In this document: piece by piece, positions 1-6,534 of the stretch | Position numbering within the stretch: the first letter of the stretch is position 1 | Layout: every line of letters begins with the position of its first letter | NCBI GenBank assembly: GCA_017503445.1 | Contig: JAFVTB010000010.1 | Coordinates: 1 to 10,482, forward strand | Direction: 5' to 3' | DNA from: Clostridia bacterium | Lineage (GTDB): Bacteria; Bacillota; Clostridia; Christensenellales; UBA1242 | DNA length: 10,482 nt | The notes under the pieces: generated by a model | What the model saw: only the letters and a program-made list of their open reading frames with translations | Database searches by the model: none | What the model was told of the DNA's origin: nothing | Made by a program: the position numbers and the translations under genes

Positions 1-59
1 GCCGCGAAGACGACATCGAAGACGAAGACATCACCATTGAACCCGACGCAACTTTATAA
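1..59 (+). CDS. C-terminal end of an unidentified rightward gene (partial)
   Basis: One frame stays open from the window edge to a TAA at 57-59 and reads REDDIEDEDITIEPDATL. It is rich in Asp and Glu. The stop codon lies at the foot of a perfect hairpin terminator, which supports this being a real gene end rather than a chance frame. The gene is cut by the window start, so no family can be named. Acidic, low-complexity tails like this are often disordered. The neighbouring convergent gene also ends in an acidic tail, but nothing shows the two are related. Confidence 0.55.
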   Translation, partial: REDDIEDEDITIEPDATL

Positions 60-101
60 CACAAAAAAAATCACCAGCCCCCTGGTGATTTTTTTTGTGT
101 T
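58..101. terminator. Bidirectional intrinsic terminator, 20-bp perfect stem
   Basis: The arms 58-77 and 82-101 are perfectly complementary over 20 bp around a CCCC loop at 78-81. The core CACCAG/CTGGTG is flanked by eight A on the left and eight T on the right, so the hairpin has a U-tract on either strand. It starts inside the TAA of the rightward gene. It can stop that gene and back up termination of the leftward zinc-ribbon gene. Confidence 0.9.
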
Positions 102-127
102 GAAAAAAAAACACCAAGTGGTGTTTT
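102..127 (-). terminator. Second intrinsic terminator, for the leftward zinc-ribbon gene
   Basis: ACACCA at 111-116 and TGGTGT at 119-124 pair, and the stem extends through A/T pairs to 108 and 127. On the minus strand the hairpin is followed by a run of nine T (the A run at 103-111). It lies a few bases beyond the stop codon of the leftward gene, immediately before the larger hairpin, so transcripts from the right meet two terminators in tandem. Confidence 0.8.
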
Positions 128-133
128 GAATTT

Positions 134-685
134 TTATTTTTTGCGTTTTGGTGAAGGGGTGTAATCGTCATCATCGTCAAAATCGTCATCATCGAAATCG
201 ATGTTCACGCTTTCAAAATCGTCTTCAGAATTTTCTTCTTCATCGTCATCATCTTCTTGTTCATCATCGTCATCGCCGATCACAGAAAGGTCAAACGCCA
301 AATCATCATCTTCGAAATCATTGCCAAGGATGTCATCATCCATTTCGCTGATGGAAGCCATATCGCCGGTTTCTTCCTCTTCGGTTGAATAATCGTCATT
401 ATCCTCGCGGTTGGCATAGGCGTTCCATTCATCTTCATCGTCATCAATTGTGCCATTTTCTTGGCGTTCTTTCAAGCAATTTGCACACATGATTTCATCG
501 GGCTGGATATAATTGGTTTTGCAAATTGGGCAAAGTTCAAGTTCAAAATCATCAGAAAAAGCATCTTTATCGCCTTCAAGTTCCGCCTTGCAAACTGAAC
601 AAATTTTGTCTTTTTTCAAACAATAGTTCAATTCGCAGCGTGGGCAACGAATCCAAACGGGCTTTTTCTCTTTTTTGTCAGTCAT
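134..685 (-). CDS. Two-zinc-ribbon protein with long acidic tail
   Basis: This 183-residue protein has an N-terminal metal-binding part and a highly acidic C-terminal half. Two zinc-ribbon-like cysteine sets are visible: C14-x2-C17 with C29-x2-C32, and C52-x2-C55 with C67-x2-C70; C22 is an extra cysteine. From about residue 81 to 176 the chain is dominated by Asp and Glu, with runs of four or five, and it ends in a short basic patch (PSPKRKK). No signal peptide or membrane segment is seen, so it is probably cytoplasmic. The ATG at 685 follows a perfect AGGAGG at 6-nt spacing. The gene lies 40 bp after the lipoprotein gene on the same strand and may be co-transcribed with it. Zinc ribbons plus a polyacidic tail suggest a protein that contacts nucleic acid-binding or basic partners, but this is inference. 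I do not recognise a named family. Confidence 0.85.
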   Translation of the reverse strand: MTDKKEKKPVWIRCPRCELNYCLKKDKICSVCKAELEGDKDAFSDDFELELCPICKTNYIQPDEIMCANCLKERQENGTIDDDEDEWNAYANREDNDDYSTEEEETGDMASISEMDDDILGNDFEDDDLAFDLSVIGDDDDEQEDDDDEEENSEDDFESVNIDFDDDDFDDDDDYTPSPKRKK

Positions 686-725
686 ATGTTTCCTCCTAGG
701 AAAAGTATCTTAAATTAAAATTATT

Positions 726-2102
726 TTATTCTTCTTCATCGGCTTGAGGCATATCATCTTCCAAAAGCACGCTGAGAAGTTCAGCATTTGCGATGCCGGT
801 GTCAACCTTTGCGCGGTGCATATAATATGTGCCGGTGGTGTTATCTTCATTCAAGGCAAAGAAATAAATATATTTGCCATCAAAAGCAATGTTTGATGTT
901 TTGATGCTGGTCATATTCGTGACAATTTCAATGTCTTTATCTTGCACAGAAATGCGGTGGATGCCTGCGGCAGAATCACTGCTTGAATAAGTGAAGTACA
1001 CATAATCGCCATAAGTGAACAGCACATTCACTTTTTCATCCACAAGTTGGTGACCTGCAATGTTTACGGTGCCGTGTGGAAGGGCATAGGTGGCTGTGTC
1101 ATTCGCAAAAACATAATATGTTTCGTTGTCTTCTCCCAAAATCACTTCAAACGCGCTGGCGCTTGTGATGCCCTTAGCAATAATGTTGTTATATCCAAAC
1201 GCGGCTGTGGATGTTTTGGCATATTGTTTCACATCGGCAATGTCATTGAAAGTGAAGTAAAGGTTTCCAAATGCCACTTTTTCAAGAGTGATTTCCTTTG
1301 TTTGGGTTTCGTTCAGGGCGATTGGGTTTTCATCATCATCTTTTCCTTGGCTGCATTCGCCAGACACAATGTTTACATCATAAAGAAGCTTGCCGGTTCT
1401 GCCTAAATTTTCATTGCCTTCAGGGATATCCTTAAGATAATAAGCAATGTCATCGCCTGGGGCTTGATACTTATCTGCAAAAATCACACTTGTGAAATCT
1501 TCGGCAAGCACAACTTTTTCACCGATTGTTTGACCAAGTTTGAACTGCACAAGTTTGTTGCCATCAACCAATACAAGATATTCAGCGCCGTTGATTTTCA
1601 GCACAGTTTGCTGGGTGACAGAGTTATCGGAAGTATAGAATTTTTTAAGCCCTGTGCCATCGGTGTTCACGCGGAAATAATCATTGTGTGAATAGAAGTG
1701 TTCACCATGCGTTTCAGGGTTGATTTGCGCACTTGGCGCAGCAAAATATATGAAGTTGCCACTGCCGTACATAAAAGTATATTCGCTGCCCACAACTTTT
1801 GCGATAACTTTTTCTTGGCCTTTTGCAAGTGAAGTTTCTTCATCTTTTTCAATCTTTTTGTTTTCATCCATGGCAATGCGATAGATGCCGGTGTTTGCCT
1901 TGTCATAGCCATCTTCCATTTCGCCATTTGGCTGGAATGCATTGGCAAAATAAACATAATTGTCATAGCCCAATGCGCTTCCGATTAGTGCGTTGTTTGG
2001 GCTTTGCGTTGGGGCGTTTGCAAGTGGCGCCGCACTGCAGCCCACCACCAGCACAGGAAGTGCCAGCGCACATGCCATAAAGGAAAGTAAGTGTTTTTTC
2101 AT
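726..2102 (-). CDS. Secreted lipoprotein, DUF5050-like beta-propeller type
   Basis: The 458-residue product begins MKKHLLSFMACALALPVLVVGC, a lipoprotein signal peptide with lipobox LVVGC and Cys22 as the lipidated residue, so it should be anchored to the outer face of the membrane. The mature part carries repeated units of the kind 'YVYF(T/A)...IYRI(A/S)...' and 'YFRVNTDGTGLKKFY'. That pattern is typical of DUF5050/TolB-like beta-propeller blades in clostridial surface proteins. It ends in an acidic tail (DDMPQADEEE). The frame is open further upstream to 2159, but I chose the ATG at 2102 because it gives a normal signal peptide and has a GGAG 5 nt ahead. The leader is about 85 nt from the predicted promoter. 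spoIIR lies upstream on the same strand with no obvious terminator between, so some read-through is possible. The ligand or role is unknown; propeller assignment is by pattern, not by alignment. Confidence 0.85.
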   Translation of the reverse strand: MKKHLLSFMACALALPVLVVGCSAAPLANAPTQSPNNALIGSALGYDNYVYFANAFQPNGEMEDGYDKANTGIYRIAMDENKKIEKDEETSLAKGQEKVIAKVVGSEYTFMYGSGNFIYFAAPSAQINPETHGEHFYSHNDYFRVNTDGTGLKKFYTSDNSVTQQTVLKINGAEYLVLVDGNKLVQFKLGQTIGEKVVLAEDFTSVIFADKYQAPGDDIAYYLKDIPEGNENLGRTGKLLYDVNIVSGECSQGKDDDENPIALNETQTKEITLEKVAFGNLYFTFNDIADVKQYAKTSTAAFGYNNIIAKGITSASAFEVILGEDNETYYVFANDTATYALPHGTVNIAGHQLVDEKVNVLFTYGDYVYFTYSSSDSAAGIHRISVQDKDIEIVTNMTSIKTSNIAFDGKYIYFFALNEDNTTGTYYMHRAKVDTGIANAELLSVLLEDDMPQADEEE

Positions 2103-2194
2103 AAATTCTCCATTTAACCGTTCATAAAGAAAAAAAGATTTTGTCTTTATGTGTTTCAAAAACGCGCAAAAATTGGGGCGCGCCTTCTTCGGTT

Positions 2195-2223
2195 AATATA
2201 TCAAAACTGCTTTTTTATGTCAA
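2195..2223 (-). promoter_or_regulatory. Sigma-A-type promoter for the propeller lipoprotein
   Basis: On the minus strand a perfect TTGACA (2218-2223) is followed after 17 bp by TATATT (2195-2200), one mismatch from consensus. Transcription would begin near 2188 and give a leader of about 85 nt before the ATG at 2102. It sits between spoIIR and the lipoprotein gene, so the lipoprotein is probably expressed in vegetative cells independently of sporulation. Confidence 0.7.
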
Positions 2224-2260
2224 CCAAATTTGTGTTTATTTTGCAGGTTTTTTTATTATT

Positions 2261-2776
2261 TTATATAATTGAGTTTATTATTTCCAAAATTCTGCTTTTA
2301 AAGATGTTTGTGGTTGCCCCGCCGTTGACAAAGCACAGTGGTGGATACACCACACACCACCAATTATCGCCCGTGCCTGTGCCAAGGTTGAGGATAAGTG
2401 CATCATAAAATCCGCTTTCAAGTGTAAGGTCTCCATAACTTCTGGTTGGGAACTTTTCTTTGTTCAAAAGTGCGCTTGCGCAATATGAAAAACCATTTTG
2501 CAAAAGCACGGTTTCTGCCACGCGTTCAATGGCTGAAAGGTTGTTTTCAACAGTTTGGATGCTTTCGGCTTTGGTTTCGCACTTTGCCAAAAGTGGAATC
2601 ATAAAATCCACCACGGCATCTTTCACTTGATATTTAACCGCTTGATCAACTGCGGCATTAGAGTTTGCCCGGATATGTATCCTCAGATATTCATTTTGCG
2701 TTTGTGCTGGCGTGCCAAAAAATGCCACAATTCCCACAAGCGCAAGGCAAATTATCCCAACAAAAATTTTTTTCAT
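2261..2776 (-). CDS. spoIIR: Stage II sporulation protein R (SpoIIR)
   Basis: SpoIIR is a forespore-made, exported signalling protein. In the known pathway it acts across the intermembrane space on the SpoIIGA protease in the mother-cell membrane, leading to pro-sigma-E processing. The 171-residue product has an N-terminal hydrophobic segment (residues 4-20) for export, then LRIHIRANSNAAVDQAVKYQVKDAV (about 31-55), the hallmark of the family. Near the end it has GTGTGDNWWCVVYPPLCFV (about 132-150), again strongly conserved in SpoIIR. Length is slightly shorter than many homologues, which often carry a C-terminal extension. Upstream in-frame ATGs exist (2788, 2809). I chose 2776 because GGTGA, matching the 3' part of the full Shine-Dalgarno sequence, lies 5 nt before it and MKKIFVGIIC makes a proper signal. 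It is divergent from sleB-ypeB. Confidence 0.95.
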   Translation of the reverse strand: MKKIFVGIICLALVGIVAFFGTPAQTQNEYLRIHIRANSNAAVDQAVKYQVKDAVVDFMIPLLAKCETKAESIQTVENNLSAIERVAETVLLQNGFSYCASALLNKEKFPTRSYGDLTLESGFYDALILNLGTGTGDNWWCVVYPPLCFVNGGATTNIFKSRILEIINSII

Positions 2777-2797
2777 TCTTTTCACCATCCATGTGCA

Positions 2798-2826
2798 AGT
2801 ATTGCCCAAAGTTGAATGTCAAACAC
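2798..2826 (-). promoter_or_regulatory. Candidate sigma-F promoter for spoIIR
   Basis: Read on the minus strand, GGCAATACTT (2797-2806) fits the Bacillus sigma-F -10 consensus GgnrAnAnTw at every fixed position. GTGTT (2822-2826) lies 15 bp upstream, the usual spacing, but matches the -35 consensus (GywTA) at only three of five positions. Transcription would begin near 2790, giving a leader of about 14 nt that still includes the GGTGA ribosome binding site. spoIIR is a known sigma-F target in Bacillus, which supports the call. Confidence 0.5.
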
Positions 2827-2844
2827 AAAAATTTTGCGGTTTTT

Positions 2845-2875
2845 TGCATAAATTGCCAAAAAATAAAAGATAATA
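2845..2875 (+). promoter_or_regulatory. Candidate sigma-G promoter for sleB-ypeB
   Basis: TGCATA at 2845-2850 is a full match to the sigma-G -35 consensus TGMATA. After 18 bp, GATAATA at 2869-2875 matches the -10 consensus CATWNTA at six of seven positions. The start would fall near 2882, just before the AAGGAAGGGG ribosome binding site (2884-2892). In Bacillus subtilis sleB-ypeB is transcribed by sigma-G, so position, spacing and sequence all agree. Confidence 0.6.
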
Positions 2876-2895
2876 AAGCCATAAGGAAGGGGATT

Positions 2896-3567
2896 ATGAG
2901 AAAAGTTAGGAAAATTGCAGGGATGGTTCTTCTTTTGGCGGTGGGGCTTTTTCTTTGCACAATGAATTTTGTTGTGCAATTGAACAATTTGGATTCCGCA
3001 ACCATTATGGAAACCGCAACACTTTCAGAAAACAAGGCGGTGCAAAGCCGCCTGAAGGATTTGGGATATTATGATGGCCCGATTGATGGCTGGCTTGGTG
3101 GCAACACGGTGCCAGCAATCAAGGCATTTCAACGGGATTATGGCCTTGCGGTTGATGGCATTGTGGGCAAAGAGACGCTTGCCGCGCTTGGTGTTTCCGT
3201 TGGCGCAAACCAATCAAATTCAGATTTATATCTTCTTGCAAAATGTGTGTATGCAGAAGCAAGGGGTGAGCCATACACAGGTCAAGTTGCGGTTGCCGCG
3301 GTGATTTTAAATCGCGTGGCAAACCCAAATTTTCCAAACACAATCAGTGGTGTGATTTATCAACCTTGGGCGTTCACAGCGGTGCATGATGGGCAAATAT
3401 CGCTTGAGCCCGATCAAACTGCCTACAACGCCGCCCAAGATGCATTGAATGGTTGGGATCCAACCTACGGCTGCATCTATTATTATAACCCAACAACGGC
3501 CACAAGCCAATGGATTTTTTCAAGGCAAACCGTTGTGCAAATTGGGCGCCATATTTTTGCAATATAA
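2896..3567 (+). CDS. sleB: Spore cortex-lytic enzyme SleB
   Basis: SleB is a lytic transglycosylase that breaks the muramic-delta-lactam-containing cortex peptidoglycan during germination. The 223-residue protein has an export signal (residues 1-28), then a peptidoglycan-binding domain of the PG_binding_1 type (about 48-99: AVQSRLKDLGYYDGPIDG ... AIKAFQRDYGLAVDG). The catalytic hydrolase_2 domain follows (about 112-223), with YAEARGEPYTGQVAVAAVIL, where Glu121 is the expected catalytic acid, and a typical family ending (TVVQIGRHIFAI). Domain order matches Bacillus SleB, although the protein is shorter than the roughly 300-residue Bacillus form. The reading frame is open upstream to 2665, but that extension overlaps spoIIR on the other strand. 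The ATG at 2896 has a strong AAGGAAGGGG and directly gives the signal peptide. ypeB follows 12 bp after the stop. Confidence 0.95.
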   Translation: MRKVRKIAGMVLLLAVGLFLCTMNFVVQLNNLDSATIMETATLSENKAVQSRLKDLGYYDGPIDGWLGGNTVPAIKAFQRDYGLAVDGIVGKETLAALGVSVGANQSNSDLYLLAKCVYAEARGEPYTGQVAVAAVILNRVANPNFPNTISGVIYQPWAFTAVHDGQISLEPDQTAYNAAQDALNGWDPTYGCIYYYNPTTATSQWIFSRQTVVQIGRHIFAI

Positions 3568-3579
3568 GGAGTGAATTTT

Positions 3580-4929
3580 ATGTCAAGAATAACAAAACGA
3601 AATGCGGGCTGGGTGATTGCGGTTTCAATCTTGGGTGCGCTGCTTGCGGTGTTCATTGTGCTTTATGCAATTTCATCAAATCAAAACCAAAACTCGTCCG
3701 CTTCGCTTGAAAATATCTATGAAAAAAACTTTTATGACCTGGTTGACAACATCAACAACACCGAAAACAAGCTTGCCAAGGCAATAAATGCCACCGATGA
3801 AAATATGCAGGCAAAATATCTTCGTGAGGTTTCAATCAATGCGATGCTTGCCACAACAAACTTGAACAACTTGCCCGCTGGCACAAATGAAATGGCGGAA
3901 AGTGTGGCGTTTGTCAACCAACTCAGCGGCTACACCGAAACCCTTTCAAAAAACCTTGAAAAGGGCAAAAGCTTGTCAACTCAAGATGCCCAAACCCTTG
4001 AACAAGTGTATGACAGTGTGCTTTATATGAAAAACATCTTGGCGGAAATGAACCAAGATATGTGGAAGGGCTATAACATTATGCAGGCGTCTCAAAAACT
4101 TCAGGGCGAAACCGATGCCTTCACAAGCGCCCTTTCAAAAGTGAAAAATGTTGAAGTGGATTATCCAACAATGATATATGATGGTCCGTTTTCAGACAGC
4201 GTGGTGAATAAGAAAGTGCATGGGCTTTCTGCCGCCGCAGTTTCAGAGCAAAAAGCCAAAGAAAACCTTTTGAAAATCTTTGTCAATCTTGATGAAGAAA
4301 ACGTTGAATTCCAAAGCGATGCAAGTGGAAGATTTGAAACCTTCAACTTTGTTGCCAAAGATGAAAATGGCAAGGAAACTTTGTTTGTGCAAATGACAAA
4401 GCAAGGTGGTCGGCTTCTTACGGCCACATCACGCGTTGATCACGCCGATGAAACCATCACAATGGATTCTGCGCGCGAAATTGCACTGAACTTCTGCACC
4501 CGCGCAGGCATTGATAATCCAAAAGTGGTGTGGAGCGATAACCTTGAAGGCAACGCATATATCAACATTGCACCCGTGCAAGAAAATTATGTGCTTTATC
4601 CCGATTTGGTTAAGGTGAAAATTGACCTTGCCACAGGCGATGTTTTGGGCTTTGAGGCCACGGGGTATTACACCAATCACACCGCACGCAACCTTCCAAG
4701 CCCAAGCATTTCAAAAAGTGAAGTGCAAAAGTTTATTCCAAAAAAATATGTTGTCAAAAATGTGCGTTTGGCGCTTATCCCGTTGGAATATAATCGCGAG
4801 GTTGCCACATGGGAAGTTGCCTGCACAATGGGCGGCGATGAATATTATTTCTATTACAACGCCCAAACAGGTATGGAAGAAAATATTTTGAAGGTTATTA
4901 AAACCAATAATGGAAATTTATTGATGTAA
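3580..4929 (+). CDS. ypeB: Germination protein YpeB
   Basis: YpeB is the membrane-anchored partner of SleB; in Bacillus the two proteins depend on each other for stability in the dormant spore. The 449-residue product has one N-terminal membrane helix (about 12-31, WVIAVSILGALLAVFIVLYA) with the rest outside. A helical N-domain follows, containing LENIYEKNFYDLVDNINNTENKL and LREVSINAMLATTNLNNLP, typical of the family. The C-terminal part has PepSY-like units (for example the stretch around ETITMDSAREIALNFC and LVKVKIDLATGDVLGFEATG, and a last one ending in YYFYYNAQTGMEENIL). Length is as expected for YpeB. A GTG at 3571 is in frame, but it overlaps the AAGGAG ribosome binding site (3566-3571), so I chose the ATG at 3580 with 8-nt spacing. 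That binding site also overlaps the sleB stop codon, a sign of a true two-gene operon. Confidence 0.95.
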   Translation: MSRITKRNAGWVIAVSILGALLAVFIVLYAISSNQNQNSSASLENIYEKNFYDLVDNINNTENKLAKAINATDENMQAKYLREVSINAMLATTNLNNLPAGTNEMAESVAFVNQLSGYTETLSKNLEKGKSLSTQDAQTLEQVYDSVLYMKNILAEMNQDMWKGYNIMQASQKLQGETDAFTSALSKVKNVEVDYPTMIYDGPFSDSVVNKKVHGLSAAAVSEQKAKENLLKIFVNLDEENVEFQSDASGRFETFNFVAKDENGKETLFVQMTKQGGRLLTATSRVDHADETITMDSAREIALNFCTRAGIDNPKVVWSDNLEGNAYINIAPVQENYVLYPDLVKVKIDLATGDVLGFEATGYYTNHTARNLPSPSISKSEVQKFIPKKYVVKNVRLALIPLEYNREVATWEVACTMGGDEYYFYYNAQTGMEENILKVIKTNNGNLLM

Positions 4930-4958
4930 AAAAATATCCGCTTTTGCGGATATTTTTT
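4929..4958. terminator. Bidirectional terminator between ypeB and the leftward operon
   Basis: A perfect 13-bp stem (4929-4941 with 4946-4958) closes a TTTT loop. The core ATATCCGC/GCGGATAT is flanked by six A and six T, giving a U-tract on both strands. It starts at the last base of the ypeB stop codon and its right arm touches the stop codon of the leftward membrane protein gene (4957-4959), so it serves two convergent units. Confidence 0.9.
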
Positions 4959-5415
4959 AATTGTTTTCGTTGTTTTTGGCTTTGTTGTGGATAAGTATGC
5001 ACGCATAAAGTGTTGCAAAGCTTGCGCATCCTGTGATTGCCACAGCTTTCGCGGCGTAACAAATTGAATATTCGCCCGCAGAAACCCAACCAACTAAGAA
5101 GCCCGCAATAACTGAAACAATCAAAAGCAAGATTGCGGTGATAAGCGCCAAAATTGTGCCGGTTTTTTTGCAGCATTCTTTTTGTTTAAAGTGTCCAATC
5201 GCCAAAAGGATAAGTGCAGCACCGCCAGTCAGCATCGGTATGCCATAACAAAGTGCAAATTTCCACCAATTTAAATAAAAACAAAGCCCCCTATCGTCAA
5301 GATTGCAAAATGTGATTTGATTTACACATTCCATAAACAATGTGAAAACCGCCACAATGCAGCTTGCCAACGCCACGCCAAAAACAATGCTTAAAACTTG
5401 TTTTTTATCAATCAT
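4957..5415 (-). CDS. Cysteine-rich four-helix membrane protein of unknown function
   Basis: The 152-residue product has four predicted membrane helices at about 6-28, 52-74, 87-110 and 120-142, and a short charged C-terminus (HNKAKNNENN). It has ten cysteines (19, 30, 37, 45, 56, 81, 82, 119, 130, 139), which is high for a small membrane protein. With the N-terminus inside, C37 and C45 fall in the first outer loop, which also has NLDDRG, and the C81-C82 pair faces the cytoplasm. I recognise no family and no catalytic motif. The ATG at 5415 has a perfect GGAGG 7 nt ahead. The gene begins 36 bp after the glycosyltransferase gene on the same strand and could be the last gene of that operon, although a possible promoter overlaps the junction. 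Any link to surface-lipid chemistry rests on position only. Confidence 0.8.
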   Translation of the reverse strand: MIDKKQVLSIVFGVALASCIVAVFTLFMECVNQITFCNLDDRGLCFYLNWWKFALCYGIPMLTGGAALILLAIGHFKQKECCKKTGTILALITAILLLIVSVIAGFLVGWVSAGEYSICYAAKAVAITGCASFATLYACILIHNKAKNNENN

Positions 5416-5433
5416 TTTTTTTCCTCCACTTTT

Positions 5434-5462
5434 ATATTATATCTTTGAGACTTAATTGTCAA
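5434..5462 (-). promoter_or_regulatory. Possible sigma-A promoter for the four-helix membrane protein
   Basis: On the minus strand a perfect TTGACA (5457-5462) is followed by TATAAT (5436-5441) at a short 15-bp spacing, or by the weaker TAATAT (5434-5439) at 17 bp. The -35 box is formed by the last codons and overlaps the end of the upstream glycosyltransferase gene, so part of the match may be chance. If real, it lets the membrane protein be expressed separately from the operon. Confidence 0.4.
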
Positions 5463-6534
5463 CAAAGTGGGCATGTTTTTCACAAATTGTATTATATATA
5501 AGTTCCCCTGAATTGGGAATATAAAATGAATTGTCTTTTTGCGATTTTTGGGCAAGAAAAGTGGCAATTTGGCGTGGTTTGGTGATTGGGCATGCAAAGC
5601 CATATTTTGCCAAAAAAATCAGGTTGTCATATTCGGGGCTTGGGGTGTTTTGAAAACTGATGATTTGCAGGTTTTTTGCAAGGGCCTCTGTGGCGCTCAG
5701 CCCCCCGGTTTTGCCGAACAGGCAATGGGAAATTTCCATAAGTTCATCCACAAAGTCAACATATCCAAAAGTGAAGATATTTTTGTGGTTTTGGGCATCA
5801 AGTTTGGCCTTCAGCCGTTGATTCTTTCCGCAAACCACCAGCATTTGCACATCTTGATCCCCCAGCGCATCCACGGCATCCAGCACCGTGCCCATGCCTT
5901 TTGCGCCGCCCATAACCAAAATGGTTTTTTTGTTTGCGTCAAAGCCCGCAAGGCCGCGCTTTGCGATGATTTCATCTTTTGATTTTGTTTCAAAAAATTT
6001 TGGGTTTATGGGGATGCCGCTTGCGATCACGCGGTTTGCGGGAAACCCGCGCTGGATAAGCAAGTTTTTGTGAAATTCGGTTGGCGCAAACACAAAGTTT
6101 TCTTGTGAAGCGATGTGGTGAAGCGATGGCGGAATTTCATAATCGGTGATGATGAAAAAACTTTTGCATGGTTTTGCAATTTCATTTCTGAATTTTTGTG
6201 TGAACACGAACCCCGCAATATGACTTGAAACAATGACATCGGGGGCAAAATCGTTGATTTGGTTCAAAACGATGTCCTTAACCGCGTTGACATTGGTGTC
6301 ATAGATTGATTTGTTGTTTTTGCGGCAATTGCTGTAAACTTTTCTTGCAAGCTTTGGCAAAGCATACATTGCGCGATAGCCATAACCAGCAATCATACCC
6401 ATAATGTGTTTGTTTGAAATAAAAACGTCCACCACTTTGGTTTGGTGGCCATTTTGATCAAAAATTTCTTTCACGTTATGGGCAACGGCATTATGCCCCG
6501 AGCCAATTGTTACAGAAAGCAGCAAAACTTTCAT
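5452..6534 (-). CDS. MGDG synthase/UgtP-type glycosyltransferase (GT28)
   Basis: The family transfers a sugar from a nucleotide donor to a membrane acceptor, classically diacylglycerol, at the inner face of the membrane; MurG is a more distant GT28 relative. The 360-residue protein starts with VLLLSVTIGSGHNAVAHNV (about 3-21), the N-terminal MGDG-synthase signature. It goes on with a domain containing PDVIVSSHIAGFV (98-110) and FFIITDYE (126-133). The C-terminal GT28 donor half shows ILVMGGAKGMG (205-215) and the donor-binding stretch FGKTGGLSATEALA (273-286), followed by PSPEYDNLIFL (298-308). Length fits the family. The ATG at 6534 overlaps the stop of the upstream gene as TGATG, with AAGGAG 8 nt ahead, which implies translational coupling. 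The in-frame TTG at 6537 is a poorer start. The acceptor and sugar are unknown; alternatives are a glycolipid synthase or a GT acting on another lipid carrier. Confidence 0.85.
   Translation of the reverse strand: MKVLLLSVTIGSGHNAVAHNVKEIFDQNGHQTKVVDVFISNKHIMGMIAGYGYRAMYALPKLARKVYSNCRKNNKSIYDTNVNAVKDIVLNQINDFAPDVIVSSHIAGFVFTQKFRNEIAKPCKSFFIITDYEIPPSLHHIASQENFVFAPTEFHKNLLIQRGFPANRVIASGIPINPKFFETKSKDEIIAKRGLAGFDANKKTILVMGGAKGMGTVLDAVDALGDQDVQMLVVCGKNQRLKAKLDAQNHKNIFTFGYVDFVDELMEISHCLFGKTGGLSATEALAKNLQIISFQNTPSPEYDNLIFLAKYGFACPITKPRQIATFLAQKSQKDNSFYIPNSGELIYNTICEKHAHFVDN

Noticed and set aside
148..392. Rightward reading frames rich in His/Arg and in Ser, opposite the zinc-ribbon gene
   Set aside because: They are the antisense reading of the GAT/GAA-rich acidic tail. 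The composition is fully explained by that, and no ribosome binding site or promoter supports them.
2103..2150. ATAAAGA...TCTTTAT pairing in the same leader as a regulatory hairpin
   Set aside because: The stem is only A/T and G/T-poor, about 7 bp with a large loop, as expected by chance in AT-rich sequence.
2103..2159. Longer N-terminus for the propeller lipoprotein (start at 2159)
   Set aside because: It would bury the lipoprotein signal peptide behind 19 extra residues; the ATG at 2102 has its own GGAG and gives a normal signal peptide with lipobox.
2170..2190. GC-rich patch GGGGCGCGCC in the leader of the propeller lipoprotein as a possible operator or riboswitch core
   Set aside because: It is one short self-complementary patch with no conserved aptamer pattern and no terminator or anti-terminator hairpin near it.
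2665..2895. Longer N-terminus for SleB, starting inside spoIIR
   Set aside because: The extension would overlap spoIIR on the other strand and put 77 residues before the signal peptide. The ATG at 2896 has a strong ribosome binding site and a sigma-G-like promoter directly upstream.
5452..6534. GT28 gene as MurG
   Set aside because: The N-terminal SVTIGSGHNA motif is of the MGDG synthase/UgtP group, not the MurG GGTGGH loop, and no cell-division or mur genes are adjacent.
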